From Salinibacterium sp. ZJ70 (GTDB lineage Bacteria > Actinomycetota > Actinomycetes > Actinomycetales > Microbacteriaceae), in contig NZ_CP061770.1 in NCBI RefSeq assembly GCF_011751865.2, forward strand, positions 124,001-188,000: a stretch of 64,000 nucleotides of DNA, in the 5' to 3' direction. Position 1 is the first letter of the stretch. The number at the start of each line of letters is the position of its first letter. The notes under the pieces are model-generated. The model saw only the letters and a program-made list of their open reading frames with translations, was not told the origin of the DNA and ran no database searches. A program made the position numbers and the translations under genes. Of this stretch, positions 50,967-59,084 are shown in pieces.

Positions 50967-53072
50967 ATGACGCGCACCGAATCCCGTCCCGAGGTGGGCA
51001 CCGAACTGCCCCCCGAGGTCGCCACCCCGCGTGACGCAGCCCACCAGGCTGCCGCACTGGAGGTCGACGTCGCCTGGCTCGGTGAGTACCTCCTCGGGCA
51101 GTGGGCCGCCGAGCGCAAGGAGTCCCGCGCCGTCGCCTCGGATCCCGAGTTCTGGTACCAGGGCAACCTCTCGCTCGCCGAGCATCGCGAGCGCGTGCTC
51201 GGGCAGCTGCACGGTCTCGTGAAGCGCGGCGCCATCCAGCGCGCCTTCCCGAAGCGCTTCGGCGGCAGCGACAACCACGGCGGCAACATCGCCGCTTTCG
51301 AGGAGCTCGTGCTCGCCGACCCGTCGCTGCAGATCAAGTCGGGCGTGCAGTGGGGCCTGTTCGCGGCCGCGATCCTGCACCTCGGCACCGAGGAGCACCA
51401 CGAGCGCTTCCTCCCGGCGACGCTCTCCCTGGAGATGCCGGGCGCGTTCGCGATGACCGAGACGGGCCACGGATCCGATGTCGCCGCCGTCGCGACGACC
51501 GCGACGTTCGACGAGGCCGCCGACGAGTGGGTCATCCACACGCCGTTCCGCGCCGCCTGGAAGGACTACCTCGGCAACGCCGCACTGCACGGCCGCGCCG
51601 CTGTGGTGTTCGCGCAGCTCATCACGAAGGGCGTCAACTACGGCGTGCACGCGTTCTACGTGCCGCTCCGCGACGAGCAGGGGGCCTTCCTGCCCGGCAT
51701 CGGCGGCGAGGACGACGGCCTCAAGGGCGGCCTCAACGGCATCGACAACGGGCGCCTGCACTTCACGAACGTGCGCGTGCCGCGCACCAACCTGCTGAAC
51801 CGCTACGGCGACGTCGACGAGAACGGCGACTACACCTCGCCCATCGAGAGCCCCGGTCGCCGCTTCTTCACGATGCTCGGCACTCTCGTGCAGGGTCGCG
51901 TCTCGCTCGACGGCTCGGCGGTGCTCGCCTCGAAGGCAGCGCTCCACATCGCCCTCGCCTACGCCTCGCAGCGCCGCCAGTTCGCTGGCGGAACGGGCGA
52001 GGAGGTCGTGCTCCTCGACTACGGCCGGCACCAGCGCCGCCTCCTCCCGCGCCTCGCAGAGACCTACGCCATGTCGTTCGCGCACGAGGAGTTCCTGACC
52101 CTCTTCGACGAGGTGTTCTCGGGCGTCAACGACACGACCGACTCCCGCGAGGATCTCGAGACGATCGCCGCGGCGCTCAAGTCGCTGTCCACCTGGGCGG
52201 CCCTCGACATCCTGCAGGAGGCTCGTGAGGCGTGCGGCGGCTCCGGCTTCCTCGCCGAGAACCGCCTCACCCAGCTGCGCGCCGACCTCGACATCTTCGC
52301 GACGTTCGAGGGCGACAACAACGTGCTGCTGCAGCTCGTCGCCAAGCGTCTGCTCACCGACTACGCGAAGAAGTTCAAGAACGCGGATGCCGGCACGATG
52401 GCGCACTACGTCGCCGGCCAGGTGGGCGAGGCGGCGGTCAACCGCTCGGGTCTGCGTCAGCTCGGCCAGTCGATCGCCGACTTCGGCTCGACCGCGCGGT
52501 CGGTGGGCTTCGTGCGCGACGAGGACTCGCAGCGCCAGCTGCTGACCGACCGCGTTCACACGGCCGTCGGCGAGCTCGCGGCGAAGCTGCGCCCGGCGTC
52601 GAAGCTCTCGCCTGAGGACGGCGCGGCGCTCTTCAACCGCTACCAGAACGACCTCATCGCCACGGCGCGCGCCCATGGCGAGCTGCTGCAGTGGGAGGCG
52701 TTCACGCGGGCGCTCGCGAAGGTGCCCGAGGGTGACACGAAGCAGGTGCTCACCTGGCTGCGTGACCTGTTCGGCCTCGGACTCATCGAGAAGGATGCCG
52801 CCTGGTACCTCATCCACGGTCGCCTCTCGGGCCACCGTGCGGCGGCGATCACGGCCTACATCGACGACCGTCTGCTGCCGCGCATCCGCGAGCACGCGCT
52901 CGACCTCGTCGCTGCGTTCGGGCTGACGCCTGAGCTGCTGCGCGCACCGAACGCGACGGATGCCGAGCAGATCCGCCAGGACGAGGCCCGCGCGTACTAC
53001 GCCGAGCTCCGCGCCTCGGGCGCGGCACCCGTCGACGAGAAGACGCTGCACAAGGCCAAGAAGAAGCGCTGA
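50967..53072 (+). CDS. Acyl-CoA oxidase/dehydrogenase (peroxisomal acyl-CoA oxidase type)
   Basis: 701 residues, much longer than the roughly 380 of simple acyl-CoA dehydrogenases and close to eukaryotic acyl-CoA oxidases. FAMTETGHGSDVAAVATTATFD (about 155-175) contacts FAD. GVHAFYVPLRDEQG, GIDNGRLHFTNVRVPRTNLLNRYG and GRVSLDGSAVLASKAALHIALAYASQRRQF follow. EACGGSGFLAENRLTQLRADLDIFATFEGDNNVLLQLVAKRLL holds the catalytic Glu. A second acyl-CoA-oxidase C-terminal helical domain completes it. It introduces the 2,3-double bond in fatty acyl-CoA. Whether O2 or an electron-transfer flavoprotein accepts electrons cannot be decided. Confidence 0.9.
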   Translation: MTRTESRPEVGTELPPEVATPRDAAHQAAALEVDVAWLGEYLLGQWAAERKESRAVASDPEFWYQGNLSLAEHRERVLGQLHGLVKRGAIQRAFPKRFGGSDNHGGNIAAFEELVLADPSLQIKSGVQWGLFAAAILHLGTEEHHERFLPATLSLEMPGAFAMTETGHGSDVAAVATTATFDEAADEWVIHTPFRAAWKDYLGNAALHGRAAVVFAQLITKGVNYGVHAFYVPLRDEQGAFLPGIGGEDDGLKGGLNGIDNGRLHFTNVRVPRTNLLNRYGDVDENGDYTSPIESPGRRFFTMLGTLVQGRVSLDGSAVLASKAALHIALAYASQRRQFAGGTGEEVVLLDYGRHQRRLLPRLAETYAMSFAHEEFLTLFDEVFSGVNDTTDSREDLETIAAALKSLSTWAALDILQEAREACGGSGFLAENRLTQLRADLDIFATFEGDNNVLLQLVAKRLLTDYAKKFKNADAGTMAHYVAGQVGEAAVNRSGLRQLGQSIADFGSTARSVGFVRDEDSQRQLLTDRVHTAVGELAAKLRPASKLSPEDGAALFNRYQNDLIATARAHGELLQWEAFTRALAKVPEGDTKQVLTWLRDLFGLGLIEKDAAWYLIHGRLSGHRAAAITAYIDDRLLPRIREHALDLVAAFGLTPELLRAPNATDAEQIRQDEARAYYAELRASGAAPVDEKTLHKAKKKR

Positions 53073-53083
53073 CGCGATGTGCG

Positions 53084-53118
53084 CGAACGGCCCCCGGAGT
53101 GGATCCGGGGGCCGTTCG
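53084..53118. terminator. Terminator between acyl-CoA oxidase and convergent FAD/Fe-S gene
   Basis: Perfect 15-bp stem CGAACGGCCCCCGGA / TCCGGGGGCCGTTCG with loop GTGGA. It serves both genes. Confidence 0.92.
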
Positions 53119-53141
53119 GCGTTCTGCGCACCGCGCGTGCG

Positions 53142-55976
53142 CTAGGGGCGCGTCGCCTCCTCAAGCAGCTCGAGCACGTGGCGGTAGTCCTCGCCGGTGG
53201 CGCGGGTCATGCCGAGCTCGCACGTGCGGTTGCACGACGCGTGGGCGTCGGCGCCGATCTCGCGCACCTCGGCCGCTTCGGCGGCAGTCGCGGAGGCGGT
53301 GAGCTCGGGGTGCAGCATGCCGCGGTCCCCCGCGAACCCGCAGCAGCCCCACGCATCCGGAACCGTCACCGTCTGGGCGACGGCGGCGCCGATGCGGGTG
53401 AGTGCGGGGTCGACACCCATCTGGGTGGACGAGCACGTGGGGTGCAGCACGAGCGAGTCGACGAGCGGGGTGACATCCCCCAGTCGCGGCAGGATCTCGC
53501 GCGCGGCGAAGTCGACGGCGTCCTCGACATCCGCCTCGATGCCGGCATCCTTCAGGAGCTTCGCGAATCCCTCGGTGCAGCTCACGGCGTCGCTCACAAT
53601 GCGCACACCGGAGGCTGCGCCCTCGCGCACCGCGGCGGCGACGCGCTCGAGCATCACCTGGCGGCCCTTGGCCATGCCCTTCGAGGTCCACGGGGTGCTG
53701 CAGCACAGGCTCTCGATCTGGTCGGGCACCTCTACGAGCACGCCCGCGCGCTCACACAGCGCGACGAAGGCGGCTGTCGCGCCGATGCCGCCGGCCGCGG
53801 CGCCGAACATGCTGCCGACGCACGCGGGCAGGTAGATCGCGAGCGGCGCACCGGAGCCCGAACCCTGGAGCCCGCGCAGACCGCGACGGGCGGAGCCGCC
53901 GCCGGGGAGGTCGTCGCCGTACTCGGGCACGGTGTCGTCGCCGAGCACGGCGCGGCCCACCGTCGTCGCGGCGCGCACGAGCGGCGCGGGCACGGCGTCC
54001 GCCAGGGTCAGCGCGACGGCGCCGACGCGCGTCACGGCGCCCCACTGCTGCGCCGCCACCTTCCAGCCGGCGTCGAGCACGGGCGACTGGCCTTCGCGGC
54101 GCAGGCGCTTCACGAGGCTGCCGGTGTCGATCTTCACGGGGCACGCGGTCTGGCACATGCCGTCGGCGGCGCACGTGTCGACGGCACTGTAGTCGTAGTC
54201 GCGCTCGATCTCGGCGAGCGTGCGGGTGTCGCCGGCGGCCTCGGCGCGGGCCTGCGCGCGGCGCACCACGATGCGCTGGCGCGGGGTGAGAGTGAGGTCC
54301 TTCGAGGGGCAGACGGGCTCGCAGTAGCCGCACTCGACGCAGCGGTCCGCCTCGACCTCGATCGTCTCGGCGAGCTTGATGTGGCGAACGTGCGCATCCG
54401 GGTCGTCGTCGATGATGACGCCGGGGTTGAGGATGCCCGCGGGGTCGAAGAGGCGCTTCAGCTCGCACATCACGTCGTAGAGCTCGTCGCCGTACTGGCG
54501 GCGCACGTAGGGCGCCATCGCGCGACCGGTGCCGTGCTCGGCCTTGAGGTTGCCGCCGGCGCCCAGCACGAGGTCGACCATCTCCTCCGTGAAGTCCACG
54601 AGGCGTCCGATCGCGGCATCGCCCTCGTAGCGGTCGGTGAGCATGAAGTGGATGTTGCCGTCTTTCGCGTGACCGAAGATCACACTGTCGCGGTACGCGT
54701 AGCGGTCGAACAGCACCTGCAGGCTCTCGCAGGTCTCGGCGAGGGCCGGGACCGGCACGACGATGTCCTCGAGCAGCGCGGTCGTGCCGCTCGGGCGGGC
54801 CCCCGCGACGCTCGCGTAGAGGCCCTTGCGCAGCTTCCACGCACGCGCCCGCTCGACCGGGTCGACGGACGACGCGAACGGCGCGACGAGCGGCATCCCG
54901 GAGAGGGCGGTGGCGCCGAGCTGGGCGGTGGTGAGCAGCTCGGTGGCGTCGTCGGCGTGGTACTCGATGAGCAGGGCCGCCTCGCCCTGCGGTTCGAAGC
55001 CGAGGATCTGCGGGGGAGCGTCGGCGAGCGTCTGGCCGACGCGGATGCTCGTGGAGTCCATGAGCTCGAGGGTCGCCGCACCCGTCGCGACGAGTTCGGG
55101 CAGGGCCCGGGTGGCGTCCTGGAGGGTGCGGAAGACGGCGAGGCCGGTGGTGATGTGCGGCATGACGGGCACGGTGCGGAAGATCGCTTCCGCGACGAAG
55201 GCGAGTGTGCCCTCGCTTCCGATCACGAGATGTGCGAGCACGTCGACGGGGCGCTCGAAGTCGAGGAACGCGTTGATGCCGTATCCGATGGTGTTCTTCA
55301 TCGCGAACTGGCGTTCGATGAGTCGCACCGATTCGGGGTTCTCTCGCACGCGGCGCTGGAGGCGCTGAAGCCCGTCGAACAGCTCGGGCTCGGTCGCACG
55401 CAGCTGGGCGTCGGCATCCGGGTCGGCGGTGCGGATGACGGTGCCCGAGGCGAGCACGAGCGTCATCGATTCGAGGGTGCGGTAGGTGTTCTCGGTGACG
55501 CCGCACGCCATGCCGCTGGAGTTGTTGGCGATGACGCCGCCGATCGTGCAGGCGGCCTCGCTCGCCGGGTCGGGGCCGAGGCGGAACCCGTGGCGCAGCA
55601 GGCGCGCGTTCACCTGACGCACGGTCGCGCCCGGTTCGACGCGCACGCGGCGGCCGCCGTCGAGCACCTCGATGCCGCGGAAGTGCTTGCGGGTGTCGAT
55701 GAGCACGGAGTCGCTGCTGGCCTGACCGGAGAGGCTCGTGCCGCCCGATCGGAAGGTGACGGCGGTGCGGCTCGACTGCGCGCCGTGCAGGATCGCGGCG
55801 ACCTCCTGGGCGTCGGCGGCGACGATCACGGCATCGGGGGTCAGCAGATAGTGCGAGGCGTCGGATGCGTAGGCGACGCGGTCGATCGTGCGGGTGCGCA
55901 GGCGCGCCGGGTCGGCGACGGCGTGGGTGACGCGCGGGTGCAGGGTGCGGGGTGCGGAGTGCGTGTGGGCGGTCAT
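53142..55976 (-). CDS. FAD-binding and Fe-S-binding oxidoreductase (D-lactate dehydrogenase/Dld-II-like fusion)
   Basis: 944 residues. The N-terminal half is a GlcD-type FAD enzyme: PDAVIVAADAQEVAAIL, FRSGGTSLSGQASSDSVLID, RVEPGATVRQVNARL, GGVIANNSSGMACG and GAGGNLKAEHGTGR. The C-terminal half is a GlpC/GlcF-like electron carrier with two 4Fe-4S clusters (CVECGYCEPVCPSKDLTL; CAADGMCQTACPVK) and CCG domains (LCCSTPWTSKGM; WGCCGFAGDRGM). Such fusions oxidise D-2-hydroxyacids, classically D-lactate, to 2-oxoacids and pass electrons to the respiratory chain. Starts ATG 55976 or 55979. An FCD-type operator lies 25-40 nt upstream, next to the gene for an FCD regulator. Confidence 0.92.
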   Translation of the reverse strand: MTAHTHSAPRTLHPRVTHAVADPARLRTRTIDRVAYASDASHYLLTPDAVIVAADAQEVAAILHGAQSSRTAVTFRSGGTSLSGQASSDSVLIDTRKHFRGIEVLDGGRRVRVEPGATVRQVNARLLRHGFRLGPDPASEAACTIGGVIANNSSGMACGVTENTYRTLESMTLVLASGTVIRTADPDADAQLRATEPELFDGLQRLQRRVRENPESVRLIERQFAMKNTIGYGINAFLDFERPVDVLAHLVIGSEGTLAFVAEAIFRTVPVMPHITTGLAVFRTLQDATRALPELVATGAATLELMDSTSIRVGQTLADAPPQILGFEPQGEAALLIEYHADDATELLTTAQLGATALSGMPLVAPFASSVDPVERARAWKLRKGLYASVAGARPSGTTALLEDIVVPVPALAETCESLQVLFDRYAYRDSVIFGHAKDGNIHFMLTDRYEGDAAIGRLVDFTEEMVDLVLGAGGNLKAEHGTGRAMAPYVRRQYGDELYDVMCELKRLFDPAGILNPGVIIDDDPDAHVRHIKLAETIEVEADRCVECGYCEPVCPSKDLTLTPRQRIVVRRAQARAEAAGDTRTLAEIERDYDYSAVDTCAADGMCQTACPVKIDTGSLVKRLRREGQSPVLDAGWKVAAQQWGAVTRVGAVALTLADAVPAPLVRAATTVGRAVLGDDTVPEYGDDLPGGGSARRGLRGLQGSGSGAPLAIYLPACVGSMFGAAAGGIGATAAFVALCERAGVLVEVPDQIESLCCSTPWTSKGMAKGRQVMLERVAAAVREGAASGVRIVSDAVSCTEGFAKLLKDAGIEADVEDAVDFAAREILPRLGDVTPLVDSLVLHPTCSSTQMGVDPALTRIGAAVAQTVTVPDAWGCCGFAGDRGMLHPELTASATAAEAAEVREIGADAHASCNRTCELGMTRATGEDYRHVLELLEEATRP

Positions 55977-56003
55977 CATCGATCCAACGGGTTCGGTCGG
56001 CAA

Positions 56004-56018
56004 ACTTGTCTGACAAGT
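56004..56018. promoter_or_regulatory. FadR/FCD-type GntR operator before FAD/Fe-S gene
   Basis: ACTTGTC-T-GACAAGT is a perfect 15-bp palindrome. Its core TTGTCTGACAA fits the FadR-subfamily consensus TnGTnnnACnA. It overlaps TACACT (56016-56021, minus strand), a plausible -10 box for the FAD/Fe-S gene. The adjacent upstream gene encodes an FCD regulator. Confidence 0.7.
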
Positions 56019-56058
56019 GTACCGACGGAGGGTCTTCCGTCGAGGTTCCGCCCGCAGG

Positions 56059-56706
56059 TCAGCTCTCGAGCGAGTCGCGGAGTCGAGAGCGAGCGGCGTC
56101 GAGGTGCTGCTGCAGACTCGCCGCGGCGGAGGCCGCATCGCCCGCTGCGATCTCATCGAGGATGCGCGCGTGCTGGGCGGCGATGTCGGTCGTCGAGAGC
56201 AGCGCCGCGCTCTGCACCTGCGTCATGCACAGGCGCACCTCGTCGGCGAGGAGCGCGTAGATCGAGCTGAGCCGCTCGCTGCCCGCCGCATCCACGAGCG
56301 CGCGGTGGAACTCCATGTCGGGGCCGACCACCGCGAGAGGCTCCGCGGATTCGAGCTCGCGGATGCGGGCGTTGGCGGCGTCTGCGCGCTGGGGGCGAGC
56401 GCGTCCCGCCGCCAGGCGGCGCACGACCTCCGACTCGACGGCCGCGCGTGCGCCGTAGATGTCGTCCACGTCGGATGCCGTGAGCGAGGTCACCCGCGCG
56501 GTCTTGTGCGCCCCCCGCACGAGCAGACGCGCGGCGACGAGCGCATCGATCGCGGAGCGCGCGGTCGGACGCGAGACGTCGTAGGCGGCCGAGACCTTGG
56601 CTTCGCCGAGGGGCGTGCCCGCCACGAGTTCGCCGGAGAGGATGCGGTCGCGCAGGTCGTTGGCGACCGCATCGACCACCGATACGACCTCGAGGGGGCG
56701 GCTCAC
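56059..56706 (-). CDS. GntR-family regulator, FadR/FCD subfamily
   Basis: 215 residues. Winged helix (about 8-75): AVANDLRDRILSGELVAGTPLGEAKVSAAYDVSRPTARSAIDALVAARLLV. The C-terminal all-helical FCD domain (about 80-210) has DIYGARAAVESEVVRRLAAG, DMEFHRALVDAAGSERLSSIY and AAQHARILDEIAAGDAASAAASLQQHL, with the Asp/His residues that bind a metal and carboxylate ligands. FCD regulators such as LldR or GlcC sense hydroxyacids, which suits the FAD/Fe-S gene just downstream. GTG 56706, 7 nt after the stop of the other GntR gene, so co-transcribed. Confidence 0.9.
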   Translation of the reverse strand: MSRPLEVVSVVDAVANDLRDRILSGELVAGTPLGEAKVSAAYDVSRPTARSAIDALVAARLLVRGAHKTARVTSLTASDVDDIYGARAAVESEVVRRLAAGRARPQRADAANARIRELESAEPLAVVGPDMEFHRALVDAAGSERLSSIYALLADEVRLCMTQVQSAALLSTTDIAAQHARILDEIAAGDAASAAASLQQHLDAARSRLRDSLES

Positions 56707-56713
56707 GGTCGGC

Positions 56714-57448
56714 CTACTCGGCGAGATCCATGTCGAACGCGAAGCGGTCTCCGCGGAACACGGAGGTCAGGATCTCGACGGGGATGTCGCCCTCGCGGTA
56801 CGAGACCTTCTCGAAGCGCAGGAACGGCGTGTGCTCGAGGGCTCCGATGAGCTCGGCGACCGGCGCGTCGAGCACGGCCTCCACCTTCTGGTGGGCACGC
56901 GCGATGGGGCGACCGGTCTCGCGCAGGAAGGCGTAGAAGGAGGTCTCGTCGAGGTTGAGCTGCTGAACTTCGTCGATGAGGTCGGGGGCGATCACGAGAC
57001 GCTGCCATCCGAGGTCGGTGCCTTCGAGTGAACGCAGTCGCGTGATGACGAGCACCTCCTCGTGGGGGCGAAGTGCGAGCAGGCGCGCCTCGGTCGTGGT
57101 GCAGCGGCGCACCTCGCGTGACACGGTGCGCGATCCGGGATGGAGGCCGCGGGCGAGCATGTCCTCGTGGAATCCGGAGAACGCGCGCATGCGGCGCTCG
57201 ATCTTGTCGCCGATGACGAATGCGCCGCGGCCCTGCATGCGCTCGACGAGGTGCTGGTCGACGAGCTCGGTGATCGCGTGGCGCGCGGTCATCCGGGAGA
57301 CGGAGTATTCGGAGGCGAGCTCGGTCTCGGAGGGGAGCTTGTCGCCGATCTTGAGCTCGCCGGAGAGGATGCGCCCCCGGATCTCGTTCGAGATGAGCGA
57401 GTAGTAGGGCTCGTGTCGCGACGTGGTTCGCGGCTCGGCGGGGGTCAT
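56714..57448 (-). CDS. GntR-family regulator, HutC/UTRA subfamily
   Basis: 244 residues. Winged helix (about 14-85): YYSLISNEIRGRILSGELKIGDKLPSETELASEYSVSRMTARHAITELVDQHLVERMQGRGAFV. The UTRA ligand domain (about 100-240) has SFYAFLRETGRPIARAHQKVEAV and LRFEKVSYREGDIPVEILTSVFRGDRFAFDM. AGGAGA precedes the ATG at 57448. It is divergent from the FAD-oxidase/kinase operon, whose promoter contains a GTnTAnAC site of the HutC type. The same site occurs before the binding-protein gene at 63064. It is therefore the probable repressor of both. Confidence 0.9.
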   Translation of the reverse strand: MTPAEPRTTSRHEPYYSLISNEIRGRILSGELKIGDKLPSETELASEYSVSRMTARHAITELVDQHLVERMQGRGAFVIGDKIERRMRAFSGFHEDMLARGLHPGSRTVSREVRRCTTTEARLLALRPHEEVLVITRLRSLEGTDLGWQRLVIAPDLIDEVQQLNLDETSFYAFLRETGRPIARAHQKVEAVLDAPVAELIGALEHTPFLRFEKVSYREGDIPVEILTSVFRGDRFAFDMDLAE

Positions 57449-57582
57449 ACGGCGTCTCCTGTGGCGCGTCGTGTGCGACTTCGGCGGGATGCGGGGGGCC
57501 TGACGGCGTGGTGCGACCGTGCCTAGCGAGGGTATCGCACCCGCGTACTTCTCGGTTTTCGGATCATTCTGCGGATCGGGGG

Positions 57583-57622
57583 TTGAGGACGCATCCGGCA
57601 ATCCGTATGCTCGTCTATACAA
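57583..57622 (+). promoter_or_regulatory. Promoter and HutC-type operator of FAD-oxidase/kinase operon
   Basis: -35 TTGAGG (57583-57588), 17-bp spacer, -10 TATGCT (57606-57611). The operator TCGTCTATACAA (57611-57622) starts on the last -10 base and contains GTCTATAC, an exact match to GTnTAnAC. Confidence 0.75.
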
Positions 57623-57641
57623 GTCACTCGAAAGGGCATTC

Positions 57642-59084
57642 ATGCACGAGCTTTCCGGTCTGCTGCTGCACCAGTTCAGAACCGACCTCATCCGCGCAGT
57701 CGGCCAGGAGAACGTCCGCGACGACGCCGACGAGCTCAAGGCCGTCGCCGTGGACCAGTACTGGGTCTCCGTCATGTGGACGGCCAAGGAGCAGGAGATC
57801 GCGGTCCCCTACTTCTACGTCACCCCCGAGACCACCGAGCAGGTCTCCGCGGTCATGAGCGTCTGCAACGAGTACAAGGTTCCCGTCGTCGTTCGTGGCC
57901 TCGGCTCCGGCACGCAGGGCGGCGCCGTCTCGTTCCTCCCCGGCATCGTCCTGGGCATGGAGCGCATGAACAAGATCATCGACATCGACGAGAAGTCGCT
58001 CGTGCTGACGGCTGAGCCCGGCATCAACGGCGAGGTTCTCGAGCTCGCGCTCAACGAGCGTGGCCTCATGCTCGCCCACTACCCGTCGTCGTTCGCCATC
58101 GCGTCGCTCGGCGGCTACCTCGCCGCCCGCGGCTCGGGCGTCATGTCGACCAAGTACGGCAAGGCCGAGGACCTCGTCCTCTCGATCGAGGTCGTGCTCG
58201 CCGACGGAACCATCATCGAGACGCTTCCCGTGCCGAACCACGCCAACGGCCCGGACCTCCTCCAGCTGTTCGTCGGATCCGAGGGCACCCTCGGTGTCAT
58301 CACCAAGATCCGCATGCAGCTCGACCCGCTGCCCGAGACGCGCCTGTTCGCGGTCTACGAGTTCCCGACCGTCGAAGACGGCATCGAGGCCTCGCGCCGC
58401 ATCATGACCGAGCGTCTGCGCCCCGCGGTCATCCGTCTCTACGACGCCGGCGCCACCAAGCGCTCGCTGCAGGACACCGGCCACGACCTCTCGGGTGTCA
58501 ACTCGATCATCATGGTCGACGGACAGTCGGCGATCGCCGAGCCCACGATCGCGCGCATCCGCGAGATCTGCGAAGAGGTCGGCGGCATCGCGCGCCCCGA
58601 CTCCGAGGGTGAGCACTGGTGGGAGCACCGTTACGACTTCTACCGCCCGCCGCTCCAGCCCGGCTACCCGAAGATGTACGGCACGGTCGAGACGCTCACC
58701 ACGTTCGACAAGCTGCCCGGCCTCTACCAGGCGAAGCGCGACCACGTGCTCTCGACGTACGCTCAGTACGACGTCAAGTACACGGCGCACTTCTCGCACT
58801 GGTACCCGTGGGGTGGCATGATCTACGACCGCTTCTACATCGACAACCCGCCCGCGGACGCGGCCGAGGCGCTCAAGCTGCACAACGAGATCTGGGACTC
58901 CTGCTCGCGCATCAACCTCGAGCACACCGGCATGCTCAACGAGCACCACGGCATCGGATTCAAGCTCGGCCGCCTCATGCGTGAGCAGCAGGGTGCGACG
59001 TTCGACGTCCTCCTCGGGATCAAGCGTCAGCTCGACCCCAAGGGCATCCTGAACCCCGGCAAGCTCGGCTTCGGGATCTGGTGA
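57642..59084 (+). CDS. FAD-linked oxidase (GlcD/VAO type)
   Basis: 480 residues, cytoplasmic. The PCMH-type FAD domain (about 50-230) has YFYVTPETTEQVSAVMSVCNEYKVPVVVRGLGSGTQGG, LVLTAEPGINGEVLELALNERGLML, SLGGYLAARGSGVMSTKYGKAEDLV and LFVGSEGTLGVITKIRMQLDPLP. The C-terminal cap ends ...NEHHGIGFKLGRLMREQQ and LDPKGILNPGKLGFG, the conserved GlcD/alkyl-DHAP-synthase ending. Likely reaction: flavin-dependent oxidation of a 2-hydroxyacid or polyol; substrate unknown. The ATG at 57642 has AAAGGG 6-8 nt upstream. First gene of an operon with the FGGY kinase and the LysR gene. Confidence 0.88.
   Translation: MHELSGLLLHQFRTDLIRAVGQENVRDDADELKAVAVDQYWVSVMWTAKEQEIAVPYFYVTPETTEQVSAVMSVCNEYKVPVVVRGLGSGTQGGAVSFLPGIVLGMERMNKIIDIDEKSLVLTAEPGINGEVLELALNERGLMLAHYPSSFAIASLGGYLAARGSGVMSTKYGKAEDLVLSIEVVLADGTIIETLPVPNHANGPDLLQLFVGSEGTLGVITKIRMQLDPLPETRLFAVYEFPTVEDGIEASRRIMTERLRPAVIRLYDAGATKRSLQDTGHDLSGVNSIIMVDGQSAIAEPTIARIREICEEVGGIARPDSEGEHWWEHRYDFYRPPLQPGYPKMYGTVETLTTFDKLPGLYQAKRDHVLSTYAQYDVKYTAHFSHWYPWGGMIYDRFYIDNPPADAAEALKLHNEIWDSCSRINLEHTGMLNEHHGIGFKLGRLMREQQGATFDVLLGIKRQLDPKGILNPGKLGFGIW

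Noticed and set aside
53079..56270. 1,063-codon plus-strand frame opposite the FAD/Fe-S gene
   Set aside because: Shadow frame rich in Gly/Arg/His; it also runs across the terminator at 53084-53118.
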